Positions 1 to 7,923 of a stretch of DNA of 64,000 bases are shown one piece after another; position 1 is the first letter of the stretch, and each line of letters opens with the position of its first letter. Both the position numbers and the translations under genes were made by a program. The notes below the pieces were generated by a model. That model had not been told where the DNA came from. It searched no databases and was given only the letters and a program-made list of their open reading frames with translations. Source of the DNA: Phycisphaerales bacterium (lineage in GTDB: Bacteria; Planctomycetota; Phycisphaerae; Phycisphaerales; UBA1924); contig CP064987.1 in NCBI GenBank assembly GCA_016699835.1, positions 496,001 through 560,000 of the forward strand. The letters are read 5' to 3'.

Positions 1-697
1 GCACACCTTCCGCTCCTACGCCGACACCGCACCCATCCACGAACGCGAGGTCGCCGCCGTCCTCGGCCTCGGCTGGATCGGCAAGCACACCCTCCTCATC
101 AACCCCAACCTCGGCAGTTACCTCCTCCTCGGCGGCATCGGCACCTCGCTCGAACTCCCCAAGCCCCGCGACCAACATCCATTCGAGGACCACTGCGGCT
201 CGTGCACACGCTGCATCGACGCCTGCCCCACCAAGGCCATCACGCCCTACACGGTCGACGCCCGTCGCTGCATCAGTTACCTCACCATCGAGCACGAATC
301 ACCGATCGCCGAGGAGTTCGAACGCCCCATCGGCTCATGGCTCGCCGGGTGCGACATCTGCCAGGACGTCTGCCCGCACAACTCGAAGCACGCCGCACGA
401 GAACGAGACTTCCATATCCAACCCGAGTACTCGCCTCGCCGCGATGGATTCGATCTCCTCGAAGTCCTCCGCTGGACCGAACGCGACCGCCGAAACGCCT
501 TCCAGACCTCGGCCCTGAAGCGCCTCACGCTCGCCATGATGAAACGCAACGCGCTCATCGCCCTCTCGAACCACATCCAAAGCACCGGCGATCGCTCGCT
601 GCTCGGCGCCTTCGACGACGTCGCCTGGCGCGCCGCAGAGCCGCAGAGCGTGCGCGAACTCGCCTCGCGACTCGCCCGCCGACTTCGCCAAGATTGA
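1..697 (+). CDS. queG: Epoxyqueuosine reductase QueG, 3' part (5' end outside window)
   Basis: The frame is open from base 2 and ends at TGA 695-697, giving the last 231 residues of QueG, which normally has about 300-390. QueG is a cytoplasmic cobalamin and Fe-S enzyme that reduces epoxyqueuosine to queuosine in tRNA. Visible are the family segment VLGLGWIGKHTLLINP (about fragment residues 20-35) and two 4Fe-4S motifs, CGSCTRCIDACP (65-76) and CDICQDVCPHN further on, as in bacterial ferredoxin-like domains. The C-terminal helical part (SALKRLTLAMMKRNA) is also typical. It converges on the crotonase operon with only 6 bp between stop codons and no obvious terminator. The cobalamin-binding N-terminal half is not in the window, so completeness upstream cannot be judged. 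Confidence 0.93.
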   Translation, partial: HTFRSYADTAPIHEREVAAVLGLGWIGKHTLLINPNLGSYLLLGGIGTSLELPKPRDQHPFEDHCGSCTRCIDACPTKAITPYTVDARRCISYLTIEHESPIAEEFERPIGSWLAGCDICQDVCPHNSKHAARERDFHIQPEYSPRRDGFDLLEVLRWTERDRRNAFQTSALKRLTLAMMKRNALIALSNHIQSTGDRSLLGAFDDVAWRAAEPQSVRELASRLARRLRQD

Positions 698-703
698 ATC
701 GCG

Positions 704-1465
704 TCACGACGACATCTTCGCCCTGAGCATCGCCTGCGCCTCGGGCGTCGCCAGCACCCTCGCCGACAACGCCGCCCCCTCTCGCGCGAGGTCGTGATCC
801 AGCGAGTCATCCAGCGTGTTGAGCAGCGACTTGGTCGCCTGGAGCGCCATCGCCCCACCTGTCGCGATCCGCTCCGCCATTCTCGACGCCTCGCCCGCAA
901 GCGCCTCACGCGACGCTGCCACCGCGTCCACCATCCCGATCGCGTGTGCCTCGGCCCCAGACATCAGCCCGCCCGAGAGCAGCACCTTCCGCGCCCTCCC
1001 CGGCCCGATCTTCCGCACCAGCCACGGCGCCACCACCGCGGGGCACACACCAAGATCAACCTCCGGGAACCCCAACTTGCTATCCGCGTGCGTGATCGCA
1101 AGATCGCACACGCACGCCAGACCGCACCCGCCACCGATCGCCGCGCCATTCACACACGCCAGCGTCACCTGGGGCAACGCCCGGATCTTGATGCACAACT
1201 CGCCCAGCAGCGAAAGCAATCGATGCGCCGCCGCAGTGTCCGAGAGCACCGCCTTGAGATCCATCCCCGCGCAGAACGCCTTCCCGGCCCCCGTGATCAC
1301 GACGACCTTGTCCTTGGAACGCTCGAGTGAGTCCACACGTGCGTGCAGCGATTCGAGCAAGTCGATCGAGAGCGCGTTCCGCGCCGCCTCGCGGTTCAGC
1401 GTGAGCGTCGAGACCCCGCTCGCCGACGTGAGCCCTGTCAACGAGTGATTCGTCTTTTCGTTCAT
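704..1465 (-). CDS. Enoyl-CoA hydratase/isomerase family protein (crotonase), methylglutaconyl-CoA hydratase candidate
   Basis: A 253-aa crotonase-fold protein. The start at 1465 is chosen because GGAGGA lies 7 nt upstream and its ATG overlaps the stop of the preceding gene as ATGA. The oxyanion-hole segments are GKAFCAGMDLK and NGAAIGGGCGLACVCDLAI, and the position of the first crotonase glutamate is kept in FPEVDLG. The second catalytic glutamate position appears to be lysine (RKVLLSGG). It is the last gene of a three-gene operon behind HMG-CoA lyase. In leucine and isovalerate degradation, methylglutaconyl-CoA hydratase makes the substrate of that lyase, so this is the likelier hydratase of the two paralogues. 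Substrate assignment is inference. Confidence 0.88.
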   Translation of the reverse strand: MNEKTNHSLTGLTSASGVSTLTLNREAARNALSIDLLESLHARVDSLERSKDKVVVITGAGKAFCAGMDLKAVLSDTAAAHRLLSLLGELCIKIRALPQVTLACVNGAAIGGGCGLACVCDLAITHADSKLGFPEVDLGVCPAVVAPWLVRKIGPGRARKVLLSGGLMSGAEAHAIGMVDAVAASREALAGEASRMAERIATGGAMALQATKSLLNTLDDSLDHDLAREGAALSARVLATPEAQAMLRAKMSS

Positions 1466-2253
1466 GGCGTTTTCCTCCACACCGTGCTCGCGAGCGTGCC
1501 CAGCGCCTCCCGCTGCTCCGGATTGTCCGCCAACTCCAACGACGCGTCGAGCGACGCACGTGCCTCGCGTTCCGTCGGCCCCGTCAATCGATTCAGCCAC
1601 GCCTTCGTCGCCGAAATCGCCCACGCAGGCTTCCCCGCCAACATCGTGGCGACAGCACGGGCTCGATCCAACACCTCGTCCGGCAACTCCACGATCTCAT
1701 GCACCAGCCCGATCGCGTACGCCTCCTCACCCGTGTGCAACACCGGATCGAGTTGCCAACCCCGCGTCGCCCCGTCGCTCGCCACCGATCGCAGATACGC
1801 CGCCGACACCGCCGGCGAGATCCCCAGAGGCACCACCGGATACCCAACCCTCGCCCCGCGATCCGCAACCACCACATCCGCGCCACCAAGCAGCGCACAC
1901 CCGCCCGCGATCGCCGCCCCATGGCACGCCATCACCACGGGCACATCCAGCGATCTCAACTCGCCGACGCACGCCGAAAGTCCGGTGAGCAGTCGCGCCA
2001 GCGTCCCGGGCTCGGCGTGGCACAACACCAGATCAAACCCGCCGCAGAAGACCTTCCCCTCGCCACGCACAACCACCGCCCGCGCCGACGACCCGCGCAC
2101 CGATCGCAACGCGGCAAGAAACTCGTCCAGCATCCCCGGCGTCATCGCGTTCCGCTTCTCTGGACGAGCCAATGACACCACCGCCACCGGCCCCTCAAAC
2201 TGGAGCGTCACAAGCGATCCCACGGCGTTACTCCGCCCCGCCTGTCGCGTCAT
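1462..2253 (-). CDS. Crotonase-family protein lacking the usual catalytic Glu
   Basis: A 263-aa enoyl-CoA hydratase/isomerase homologue in the same operon, overlapping the 3' end of the HMG-CoA lyase gene by 26 bp and the next crotonase by 4 bp (ATGA), so translational coupling is likely. The oxyanion segments GKVFCGGFDL and CHGAAIAGGCALLGGADV are intact, so an acyl-CoA thioester should bind. At the position of crotonase Glu144 it reads YPVVPLG instead of PExxxG, which removes one classical hydration residue. It may act as an isomerase, thioesterase or decarboxylase-type crotonase, or as a structural partner of its neighbour. No alternative start before residue 37 would keep the first beta strand, so the ATG at 2253 is retained. 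Confidence 0.85.
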   Translation of the reverse strand: MTRQAGRSNAVGSLVTLQFEGPVAVVSLARPEKRNAMTPGMLDEFLAALRSVRGSSARAVVVRGEGKVFCGGFDLVLCHAEPGTLARLLTGLSACVGELRSLDVPVVMACHGAAIAGGCALLGGADVVVADRGARVGYPVVPLGISPAVSAAYLRSVASDGATRGWQLDPVLHTGEEAYAIGLVHEIVELPDEVLDRARAVATMLAGKPAWAISATKAWLNRLTGPTEREARASLDASLELADNPEQREALGTLASTVWRKTP

Positions 2254-3187
2254 CGCTCTCGGGCGAACGCCTCGTCACCGCCACGATCGACCGCGCAAAC
2301 GCCGCCGCCTCCGCCAGCCGATCCGTATTCACGCCAGTCTTGTACCCCGCGCCGTGCACCGCTTTGATGAGCGTCTCGGTCGCGATGTTCCCCGGCGCCC
2401 GCCGCTCCTTCGTGCTCGCGTACGGACACCCGCCCAGCCCGCCCGCCGACGAATCAAACGATCGGATTCCCAACTCGAGCGCCCGAACCACACACTCCGC
2501 CGCCCGACCGAACGTGTCGTGCAGGTGCAGCGTCACGAGCGGCCTCAACGAGTGATCCGCCAGTGCCGCTTGCACCACCTCGATCACCCGACCCACCGTC
2601 TCGGGCGTCCCCACGCCGATCGTGTCCCCCAGATCGATCTCCGTGAACCCCATCCGACAGAGCTGCACCGCGATCTCCGCCACCCGCGCCGGATCCGTCG
2701 GCCCGTCAAACGGGCACGCCACCGCACACGAGATGTACGCCCGCAGCGCGATCGAGTGCTTCTGCGCCAGATCCACCACCGGCACAAACCGCTGGATCGA
2801 CTCCTCGATCGACGCGTTGGTGTTCTTCAGCGAGAACGCCTCGCTCGCCGCCGTGAACACCGCGACCTTGTCCACCACACGGATCCCCGCCGACTCATTC
2901 GCATCGAGCGCCGCCCGCATCCCCTTCTCGTTCGGCACCAGCGCCGAAAATATCGGCGACGCCCCAAGATCCGCCCGCAACGACGCGGCCAGCGCAAACA
3001 CCTTGTCCGCGTCGCCCAACTGCGGCACCCACTTCGGACTGACGAAACTCGACACCTCGATCTCGTCCACGCCCGTTGTCGAGAGTAACTGCACCAGGCG
3101 GAACTTCTGCGTCGTGCTGATCACGCCGGGCTCGCTCTGGAGTCCGTCGCGCGGGGCGACCTCGGTGATGCGCACTCGTCCGGGCAT
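2228..3187 (-). CDS. Hydroxymethylglutaryl-CoA lyase
   Basis: A 319-aa DRE-TIM metallolyase that splits HMG-CoA into acetyl-CoA and acetoacetate, the last step of leucine degradation. The N-terminal signature is RITEVAPRDGLQ (residues 6-17), with the conserved Arg-Asp pair. The metal-binding histidines are in LHLHDTFGRA and the catalytic cysteine loop is GGLGGCPYA near residue 260. The start at 3187 (MPGRVRITEV) is preferred over an in-frame GTG at 3208 because the family begins just before the first beta strand. It is the first gene of a compact operon with two crotonases. A terminator belonging to the upstream gene lies 57 bp before the start, so the operon promoter should lie between about 3190 and 3243. 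Confidence 0.93.
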   Translation of the reverse strand: MPGRVRITEVAPRDGLQSEPGVISTTQKFRLVQLLSTTGVDEIEVSSFVSPKWVPQLGDADKVFALAASLRADLGASPIFSALVPNEKGMRAALDANESAGIRVVDKVAVFTAASEAFSLKNTNASIEESIQRFVPVVDLAQKHSIALRAYISCAVACPFDGPTDPARVAEIAVQLCRMGFTEIDLGDTIGVGTPETVGRVIEVVQAALADHSLRPLVTLHLHDTFGRAAECVVRALELGIRSFDSSAGGLGGCPYASTKERRAPGNIATETLIKAVHGAGYKTGVNTDRLAEAAAFARSIVAVTRRSPESDDATGGAE

Positions 3188-3243
3188 GGGCGGAAGAGTG
3201 TACACCAAGGCCCACGATCCATCGCCCGCCCACCAAAAATGAA

Positions 3244-3271
3244 GCCGGCGCCCCGATCACGGAGCGCCGGC
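3244..3271 (-). terminator. Rho-independent terminator of the PEP-CTERM gene
   Basis: A perfect 8-bp stem GCCGGCGC/GCGCCGGC (3244-3251 and 3264-3271) with a 12-nt loop, 33 nt beyond the stop of the minus-strand gene. Read on the minus strand it is followed by TTCATTTTT. Confidence 0.8.
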
Positions 3272-3303
3272 CAGTGTGCAATGTATCGAGATCACCCAAC
3301 CAA

Positions 3304-4059
3304 TCAGCGGCGACGACGACGCAGCGCCAGCAGCGAACCCGTCGCGAGCAGCGCCAGCGATCCGGGCGTCGGCACCACGCTCAACTCCACGACCGAGTCG
3401 TTGAAGTCGTAATCCGAGAAGTCCTGACCCGCGATCCGGTCCTCCCAGAAAAGGAGCCACGTCGACGCATTGGGGCTCTGCGGGTTGAAGACTTTGTACA
3501 TCACCATCTGGTCGCGCCCGGTCTCGGTCGCGTCCAGGTTGTCCGCCATACGGCTGGTGAACTGGTTCTGTGTCAACCGGTGGTTGTTCAGAGCGAACCG
3601 GAAGTTCGACGACAGCGTGACCGTCGTGTCCGCCCCGATGTCCCGGGTGTCAAGGATCGACTGGAACGAGCCATCGCCCGTGTCGTCACGCCATCCGAAG
3701 GTCGCGATGTCCGTCGCGTACCGGGCGCGAGCCGTCAGCGTGATCGGCCCCGAAGAACTGAACCGCTGGTCCGTGTTCTGCAGCGGATCGCCGCTCGCGA
3801 GGTCCAGAGGCTCCGAAGCCCCGAAGTCATACACACGGGTCGCGGTGATCCCCGCCCCGTTCACAAAGTTCACCTGGTTCTGCGTGAAGGTGTCGCCATA
3901 CAGCATCGCAAAGATCTGCTGGTGGCTCAACTCCTCGACCTTCGTCGGCGCGTTGACCGTCGTGTACCCGGCGATCCCCGCCGAGGCCTGACCGGCGATC
4001 ATCCCAAACATCGCGATTGCCCCCGCGACAAGGGTCCCCCTCCCAAGAACTGACAGCAT
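3304..4059 (-). CDS. Secreted PEP-CTERM-type protein with DUF4114-like region
   Basis: A 251-aa exported protein of unknown role. The start at 4059 is supported by an AGAGGGAG ribosome site 8-15 nt upstream. Residues 1-27 form a signal peptide ending in GQASA. The C terminus reads VPTPGSLALLATGS followed by a short hydrophobic stretch and five arginines, the planctomycete variant of the PEP-CTERM/exosortase sorting tail. Just before it, LLFWEDRIAGQDFSDYDFND resembles the conserved end of DUF4114, a domain found in large extracellular proteins. The body is rich in Thr, Asn and Asp, as expected of a surface beta protein. A terminator follows at 3244-3271. Sorting by an exosortase is inferred; no exosortase gene is in the window. 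Confidence 0.85.
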   Translation of the reverse strand: MLSVLGRGTLVAGAIAMFGMIAGQASAGIAGYTTVNAPTKVEELSHQQIFAMLYGDTFTQNQVNFVNGAGITATRVYDFGASEPLDLASGDPLQNTDQRFSSSGPITLTARARYATDIATFGWRDDTGDGSFQSILDTRDIGADTTVTLSSNFRFALNNHRLTQNQFTSRMADNLDATETGRDQMVMYKVFNPQSPNASTWLLFWEDRIAGQDFSDYDFNDSVVELSVVPTPGSLALLATGSLLALRRRRR

Positions 4060-4429
4060 CACACACTCCCTCTCTAGAGTTTTGCCCAAACGAACGACTC
4101 GGAGCGCAACCCTATCGCAAACCCAATAACACCAGACGTTTACAACGCCTGCCGGGTCAGTCGATACCATGCTCCAAGAGGAATGTGCGCCAAAATCCCA
4201 AAAAAACCAGGAAAATGGACGACTCTTGCGCAGTTTTTTTTGTTCTCAGACGCCCAACCACATCTCCGTGCCGAATAACCGCATCCGGACCGCTCACTTT
4301 CGCGCATCGACTGCGCTCGAGAACGAGAACTGGGGCAATCTTCGTCCCTCGTCCGATACCACTACCCCAGCTTCTTTGAGCGACCACGCCCTACGAATCC
4401 AACCAAGACCATCCACGGAGCCGAGTTGA
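4060..4429. other. Divergent intergenic region with poly-T tract
   Basis: A 370-bp stretch between divergent genes. It is visibly richer in A and T than its surroundings and holds an A-rich run near 4198-4205 and an eight- to nine-T tract at about 4232-4240. Short frames across it show no family pattern and no ribosome site. It should contain the promoters of both flanking genes, but no clear -35/-10 pair could be fixed. Confidence 0.5.
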
Positions 4430-4744
4430 ATGGCAGACAACTGGTCCATCCAGGACGTACGGCAAGCGAGCGGGGTCATCCCCATCCGCGTCGCTCAGGC
4501 TTATGGCATTCGCCAAACGTCAAACCAAACATCAAACGTCCAGGCGGCCACCGCCCCGACGAAAGCCCAAGACCCCCAGGCCGCGGCACGAATCTCCCGC
4601 CTCGTTGCGGGCGTCGTCCCGGGCAAAGTCTCCTTCGAGGAAGACTCGCCCCGATCCTCGATGTCGATCTATCGCCATGCTGGCGAACGCGTCGAAGCCG
4701 CCGTCGGCGTCGAGGCCGGCCGCCGCATCGACGTGAACGCCTAA
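4430..4744 (+). CDS. Small protein of unknown function
   Basis: A 104-aa frame beginning at ATG 4430 with GGAG about 9 nt upstream. The protein is hydrophilic, has no membrane segment or signal peptide and no cysteine. Its N terminus (MADNWSIQDVRQASGVIPI) looks structured, then comes a Gln/Thr/Ala linker, then a second conserved-looking block RISRLVAGVVPGKVSFE and a C-terminal SIYRHAGERVEAAVGVEAG. Codon choice matches neighbouring genes, with strong C in third positions, which separates it from the shadow frames around it. It converges on the YeiH-type gene with 14 bp between stops. No function is assigned. Confidence 0.6.
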   Translation: MADNWSIQDVRQASGVIPIRVAQAYGIRQTSNQTSNVQAATAPTKAQDPQAAARISRLVAGVVPGKVSFEEDSPRSSMSIYRHAGERVEAAVGVEAGRRIDVNA

Positions 4745-4758
4745 TCGCGCTCAATCTC

Positions 4759-5787
4759 TTACCCCGGCAACGACACCGTCGCTCGGATGACCAGCAGTGA
4801 TCCCACCGCCACGAGGATCCACAGGACCGTCGCGTGCACCAGCGCGCGCCAGCCCACGGCCTTGAGCGTCGCCCACGTCAGCGCCGCCCCGATCAGAAAC
4901 AATGCCACCTTGAACCCCTCTCCCGAGAGGAACTTGATCCAACGGTCCATCGCCCCCAGCGTCTCCCCTGAGAGCCACGCGTTCGACGCCACCAGGCTCC
5001 GCACGCCGCTCGCTGCCACAAAGAAGAGGATGAACCAAGGGAACGCTGCCTTGGGCCGAGGCGTACCACTCGCCTCGTCATGCCCGCGATGGAACCACTT
5101 CCCCGCCGCGAGCGAGAGCGGCAGGATCCAGATCACCCTCGTGAGTTTCACGATGTTCGCCGTGTCGAGCGCCAGCCCCGGACTCCCCGCGGGATCGTGC
5201 CCATAGGACCGAGCCGCATCCGCCACCGACGCCATGTCATGCAGCGCCACCCCGGCCCACGTCCCAAACTGCAACGCGTCAAGTCCCAGCACATGCGCGA
5301 TATGAGGCAGCGTGTACAACCCGATCGCGTTGAGGATGAAGATCGCCCCCGTGCTCACCGCCATCGCGCCAGCGCTCGCCGCGATTGATGTCCCCACCGC
5401 CGCGATCGCCGTCGCCCCACAGATCGCCGTCCCCGACGAGATCAGCACCGTGCTCTCGCGCCCCGCGCGGAGCACACGCCCCAGCACCAGCCCCGCCACC
5501 AGCGTCGTCACGATCGAGCCAATCGTCAGTGCGAACGCGTCCGCCGCCGCCGCGAAGAGTTCCGCAAGATTCAGCCGAAGCCCCAGCGCCACGATGCACG
5601 CCTGCATGAGGAACCGCGAGACCTTCCTCGACTCCTTCGGAAACGCGTTCAGCCCCAGCAGCCCCACCACCATCCCCACCGTCAGCGTCACCTGCCCGGG
5701 CACACTCGGCACCAGCGACGCCAGCACCAACGCGACAAAGATCGCGACAACCACACTTCGGGGAATGGATGACGGAGACTCGGCCAC
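4759..5787 (-). CDS. YeiH/UPF0324 family putative sulfate/sulfite exporter
   Basis: A 342-aa inner-membrane protein with about ten hydrophobic helices. The family signatures are present: LMQACIVALGLRLNL early in the chain, SSGTAICGATAIAAVG in the middle and FGTWAGVALHDMASVA after it. YeiH-type proteins are annotated as putative sulfate exporters; transport of sulfite or sulfate is weakly supported experimentally. The start codon is GTG at 5787, only 19 bp from the divergent ATG of the PLP enzyme at 5807, and neither has a clear Shine-Dalgarno site. Its position beside cysteine dioxygenase and two class V PLP enzymes suggests that it exports an oxidised sulfur product of cysteine breakdown. 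Confidence 0.88.
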   Translation of the reverse strand: MAESPSSIPRSVVVAIFVALVLASLVPSVPGQVTLTVGMVVGLLGLNAFPKESRKVSRFLMQACIVALGLRLNLAELFAAAADAFALTIGSIVTTLVAGLVLGRVLRAGRESTVLISSGTAICGATAIAAVGTSIAASAGAMAVSTGAIFILNAIGLYTLPHIAHVLGLDALQFGTWAGVALHDMASVADAARSYGHDPAGSPGLALDTANIVKLTRVIWILPLSLAAGKWFHRGHDEASGTPRPKAAFPWFILFFVAASGVRSLVASNAWLSGETLGAMDRWIKFLSGEGFKVALFLIGAALTWATLKAVGWRALVHATVLWILVAVGSLLVIRATVSLPG

Positions 5788-5806
5788 GGGCGGCTAGTGT
5801 ATTGGC

Positions 5807-7021
5807 ATGAGCGCCCCGTTGCCCAATCCCAGCGAACTCGCCACACACTGGGACCTCGACCAAAGCACCGTCTACCTCAACCATGGCAGTTTCGGTGCCA
5901 CACCACGCCGCGTCCGCGAGGCCCAGCACCACCTCCAGACCGATCTCGAGCGCGAGCCTGTCCGCTTTTTCGTCGAGAAACTCGAGGCCGCAATCGACCG
6001 CTCACGCAAGGCCATCGCCCCACTCCTCGGCTGTCCCTGGGACCAGGTCGCCCCAGTCCCCAATGCCACCACCGGCGTCGCCACAGTCCTCGCCTCGGTC
6101 GTCGACCAGAAACTCATCGCGCCCGGCGATGAACTCCTCGCCACCGCGCACGAGTATCCCGCCTGCCTGAACAATCTCCGCCGCGCCGCCAGACAAGCCG
6201 GTGCGCGCGTCGTCACCGTCGATCTCCCCTTCCCGGTGCGCCACGCCGATGAGATCCTCGAGCGCATCCTCGACGCCGTCACCCCTCGCACACGCCTCGC
6301 GCTCATCAGCCACGTCACCGCCGCCAGCGGCATACGCCTCCCCGTCGAACGCCTCGCCCCCGAACTCGAAACGCGCGGCGTCCGAGTCCTCATCGACGGC
6401 GCTCACGCCCCCGGCATGCTCGACCTCAACCTTGCCACCCTCGGCGCCACCTGGTACACCGGCAACGCCCACAAGTGGATCTGCTCCCCCAAAGGCTCCG
6501 CCATCCTCTGGGCCTGCGACGCCGTGCGCGACGCCCTCCGTCCCCTCGTCCTCTCCAACAACGCCGAACGCCCCAAACCAGGCCGAGACCGCTTCCTCAC
6601 CGAGTTCGACTATCAGGGCACCAGCGACCCCACACCCTTCGCCAGCGTCGCCGACGCCGTGGAGTGCATGGCCTCCCTCGTCCCCGGCGGCTGGCCCGAG
6701 ATCCGCCAGCGGAACCACAACCTCTGCCTCGCCGGCCGCGACATCCTTTGTAAGGCCCTGGGCCTCGAGCCTCCCGTCCCCAACGACATGCTGGGCAGCA
6801 TCTCCACCCTCACCCTCCCCGCCGCGGCCAACACTCCGCCCGCCCCCACCCGCTACCACGACCCGCTCCAGGACGCCCTCGTCGACCGCCACCACATCCA
6901 GGTCCCCGTCTGGAGCCTGCCCAATGGCACACGCTGCCTGAGAATCAGTGCCCAGGTGTACAACTCCCTCGACCAATACCGCTACCTCGCCGACGCCCTC
7001 AAGGCCGAACTCCGCCGATAA
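5807..7021 (+). CDS. Class V aminotransferase-fold PLP enzyme, isopenicillin N epimerase-like (copy 1)
   Basis: A 404-aa fold-type I PLP enzyme related to isopenicillin N epimerase (CefD) and cysteine desulfurases. Visible landmarks are the substrate-side motif YLNHGSFGATP (residues 23-33), the cofactor aspartate in VLIDGAH (Asp198) and the Schiff-base lysine in NAHKWICSPKG (Lys223). It lacks the cysteine-bearing loop of IscS-type desulfurases. The gene lies upstream of a cysteine dioxygenase and a paralogue with the same landmarks at 7924-9258. Epimerase function is not implied; members of this subfamily also catalyse desulfination, lyase and desulfurase reactions. Given the neighbour, cysteine sulfinate or a related thiol amino acid is a reasonable substrate guess. 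One copy of the dispersed hairpin repeat follows the stop. Confidence 0.87.
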   Translation: MSAPLPNPSELATHWDLDQSTVYLNHGSFGATPRRVREAQHHLQTDLEREPVRFFVEKLEAAIDRSRKAIAPLLGCPWDQVAPVPNATTGVATVLASVVDQKLIAPGDELLATAHEYPACLNNLRRAARQAGARVVTVDLPFPVRHADEILERILDAVTPRTRLALISHVTAASGIRLPVERLAPELETRGVRVLIDGAHAPGMLDLNLATLGATWYTGNAHKWICSPKGSAILWACDAVRDALRPLVLSNNAERPKPGRDRFLTEFDYQGTSDPTPFASVADAVECMASLVPGGWPEIRQRNHNLCLAGRDILCKALGLEPPVPNDMLGSISTLTLPAAANTPPAPTRYHDPLQDALVDRHHIQVPVWSLPNGTRCLRISAQVYNSLDQYRYLADALKAELRR

Positions 7022-7037
7022 TCGCCGCATCTGAGAC

Positions 7038-7091
7038 CCTACACAATCTCGTGGCACAGGCGTCCCGCTTGTGTCTACTCCTTCTACAAGT
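7038..7091 (+). repeat. Dispersed hairpin repeat, copy a
   Basis: Family core TCTCGTGG followed by an 8-bp hairpin CACAGGCG/CGCTTGTG (7055-7062 and 7066-7073, one G-T pair, 3-nt loop) and a pyrimidine-rich CTACTCCTTCTAC tail. It lies 17 bp after the stop of the first PLP enzyme gene, in the sense direction. Confidence 0.75.
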
Positions 7092-7218
7092 TCACCCCAC
7101 ACCGATACTCTTTCCACCCCGCTGCGCCACGAATCCCCCCGAAGCGCCGGGCTTGACAGATGTGGTATGCTGTAGTTCTCGCCCGGCCTTTTACTCCAGG
7201 TCCACTCCGGAGTCTCGC

Positions 7219-7803
7219 ATGGTCTCCGCCCAAACATCCTGCCCCAACGCCACGCGGAACTACCCCAAACTCGCCGAGGTCATCGACTATCTCGGCTCGC
7301 TCCAATCTCGCGCCGACCTCGCGATCCTCAGCGACCTGCTCTCCAAGTTGAACGTCTCCCGCCACGACATCGCCCCCGCCTGCGTCTTTGGCGCACGTGG
7401 CTACCGTCGCAACACCATCTGCGAGACCCAGTGGTTCGAACTCCTCGCCCTCTGCTGGCGCAGCGGCGACTGCACCCCCATCCACGACCATCGCGGCGTC
7501 AGTTGCGCCTTCCGCATCGTTGAGGGCACGGGCACCGAGATCCGCTTCCAGAAAACGCCTTCCGGACTCGTCTGTCCCGTGGAGGCGATCAGCATGCCGC
7601 CGGGCTACGTCTGCGCCGCCGATGAGCCCGACATCCACCAGGTCTCCAACATGCAGGCCCCGGGCAAGGACCTCATCACGCTCCACATCTACTCGCCGCC
7701 CATCCAGAAGATGAACACATACCGCTTCGCCCAGTCTGTCTCCGCCGAGTGCGCCGATCGCTACGACAACTGCGAGATCGCCTCCGACGACATGCCCTGC
7801 TGA
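7219..7803 (+). CDS. Cysteine dioxygenase type I
   Basis: A 194-aa cupin that oxidises cysteine to cysteine sulfinate with non-haem iron. The three iron histidines are visible as PIHDH (His89, His91) and DIHQV (His140). The substrate-binding arginine sits in GYRRNTI (Arg63/64) and the conserved tyrosine in LHIYSPP (Tyr158). At residue 96, five residues after His91, there is a cysteine (HDHRGVSC), the position of mammalian Cys93 that cross-links to Tyr157; many bacterial enzymes have glycine there. The start at 7219 follows the family length; an upstream in-frame start at 7051 would translate the hairpin repeat. It lies between two paralogous PLP enzymes on the same strand. Confidence 0.92.
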   Translation: MVSAQTSCPNATRNYPKLAEVIDYLGSLQSRADLAILSDLLSKLNVSRHDIAPACVFGARGYRRNTICETQWFELLALCWRSGDCTPIHDHRGVSCAFRIVEGTGTEIRFQKTPSGLVCPVEAISMPPGYVCAADEPDIHQVSNMQAPGKDLITLHIYSPPIQKMNTYRFAQSVSAECADRYDNCEIASDDMPC

Positions 7804-7923
7804 CGCCCGGGCTCCATGAATACTCGCCGACATTCGGCCTTCATTCGCGTCCATCCCCCCACACTCAAATATCACGCCCGACGCTCACGCGACAGACCAC
7901 GCGCAAGCCGATATTCTTGTCCC

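Noticed and set aside
1343..3088. Long open frame opposite the crotonase/HMG-CoA lyase operon
   Set aside because: Arg/Pro/His-rich, no domain pattern, lies fully antisense to three clear enzymes; a by-product of high GC.
4017..4429. Short frames in the divergent region
   Set aside because: No ribosome sites, AT-rich, unlike neighbours in codon use; better read as promoter DNA.
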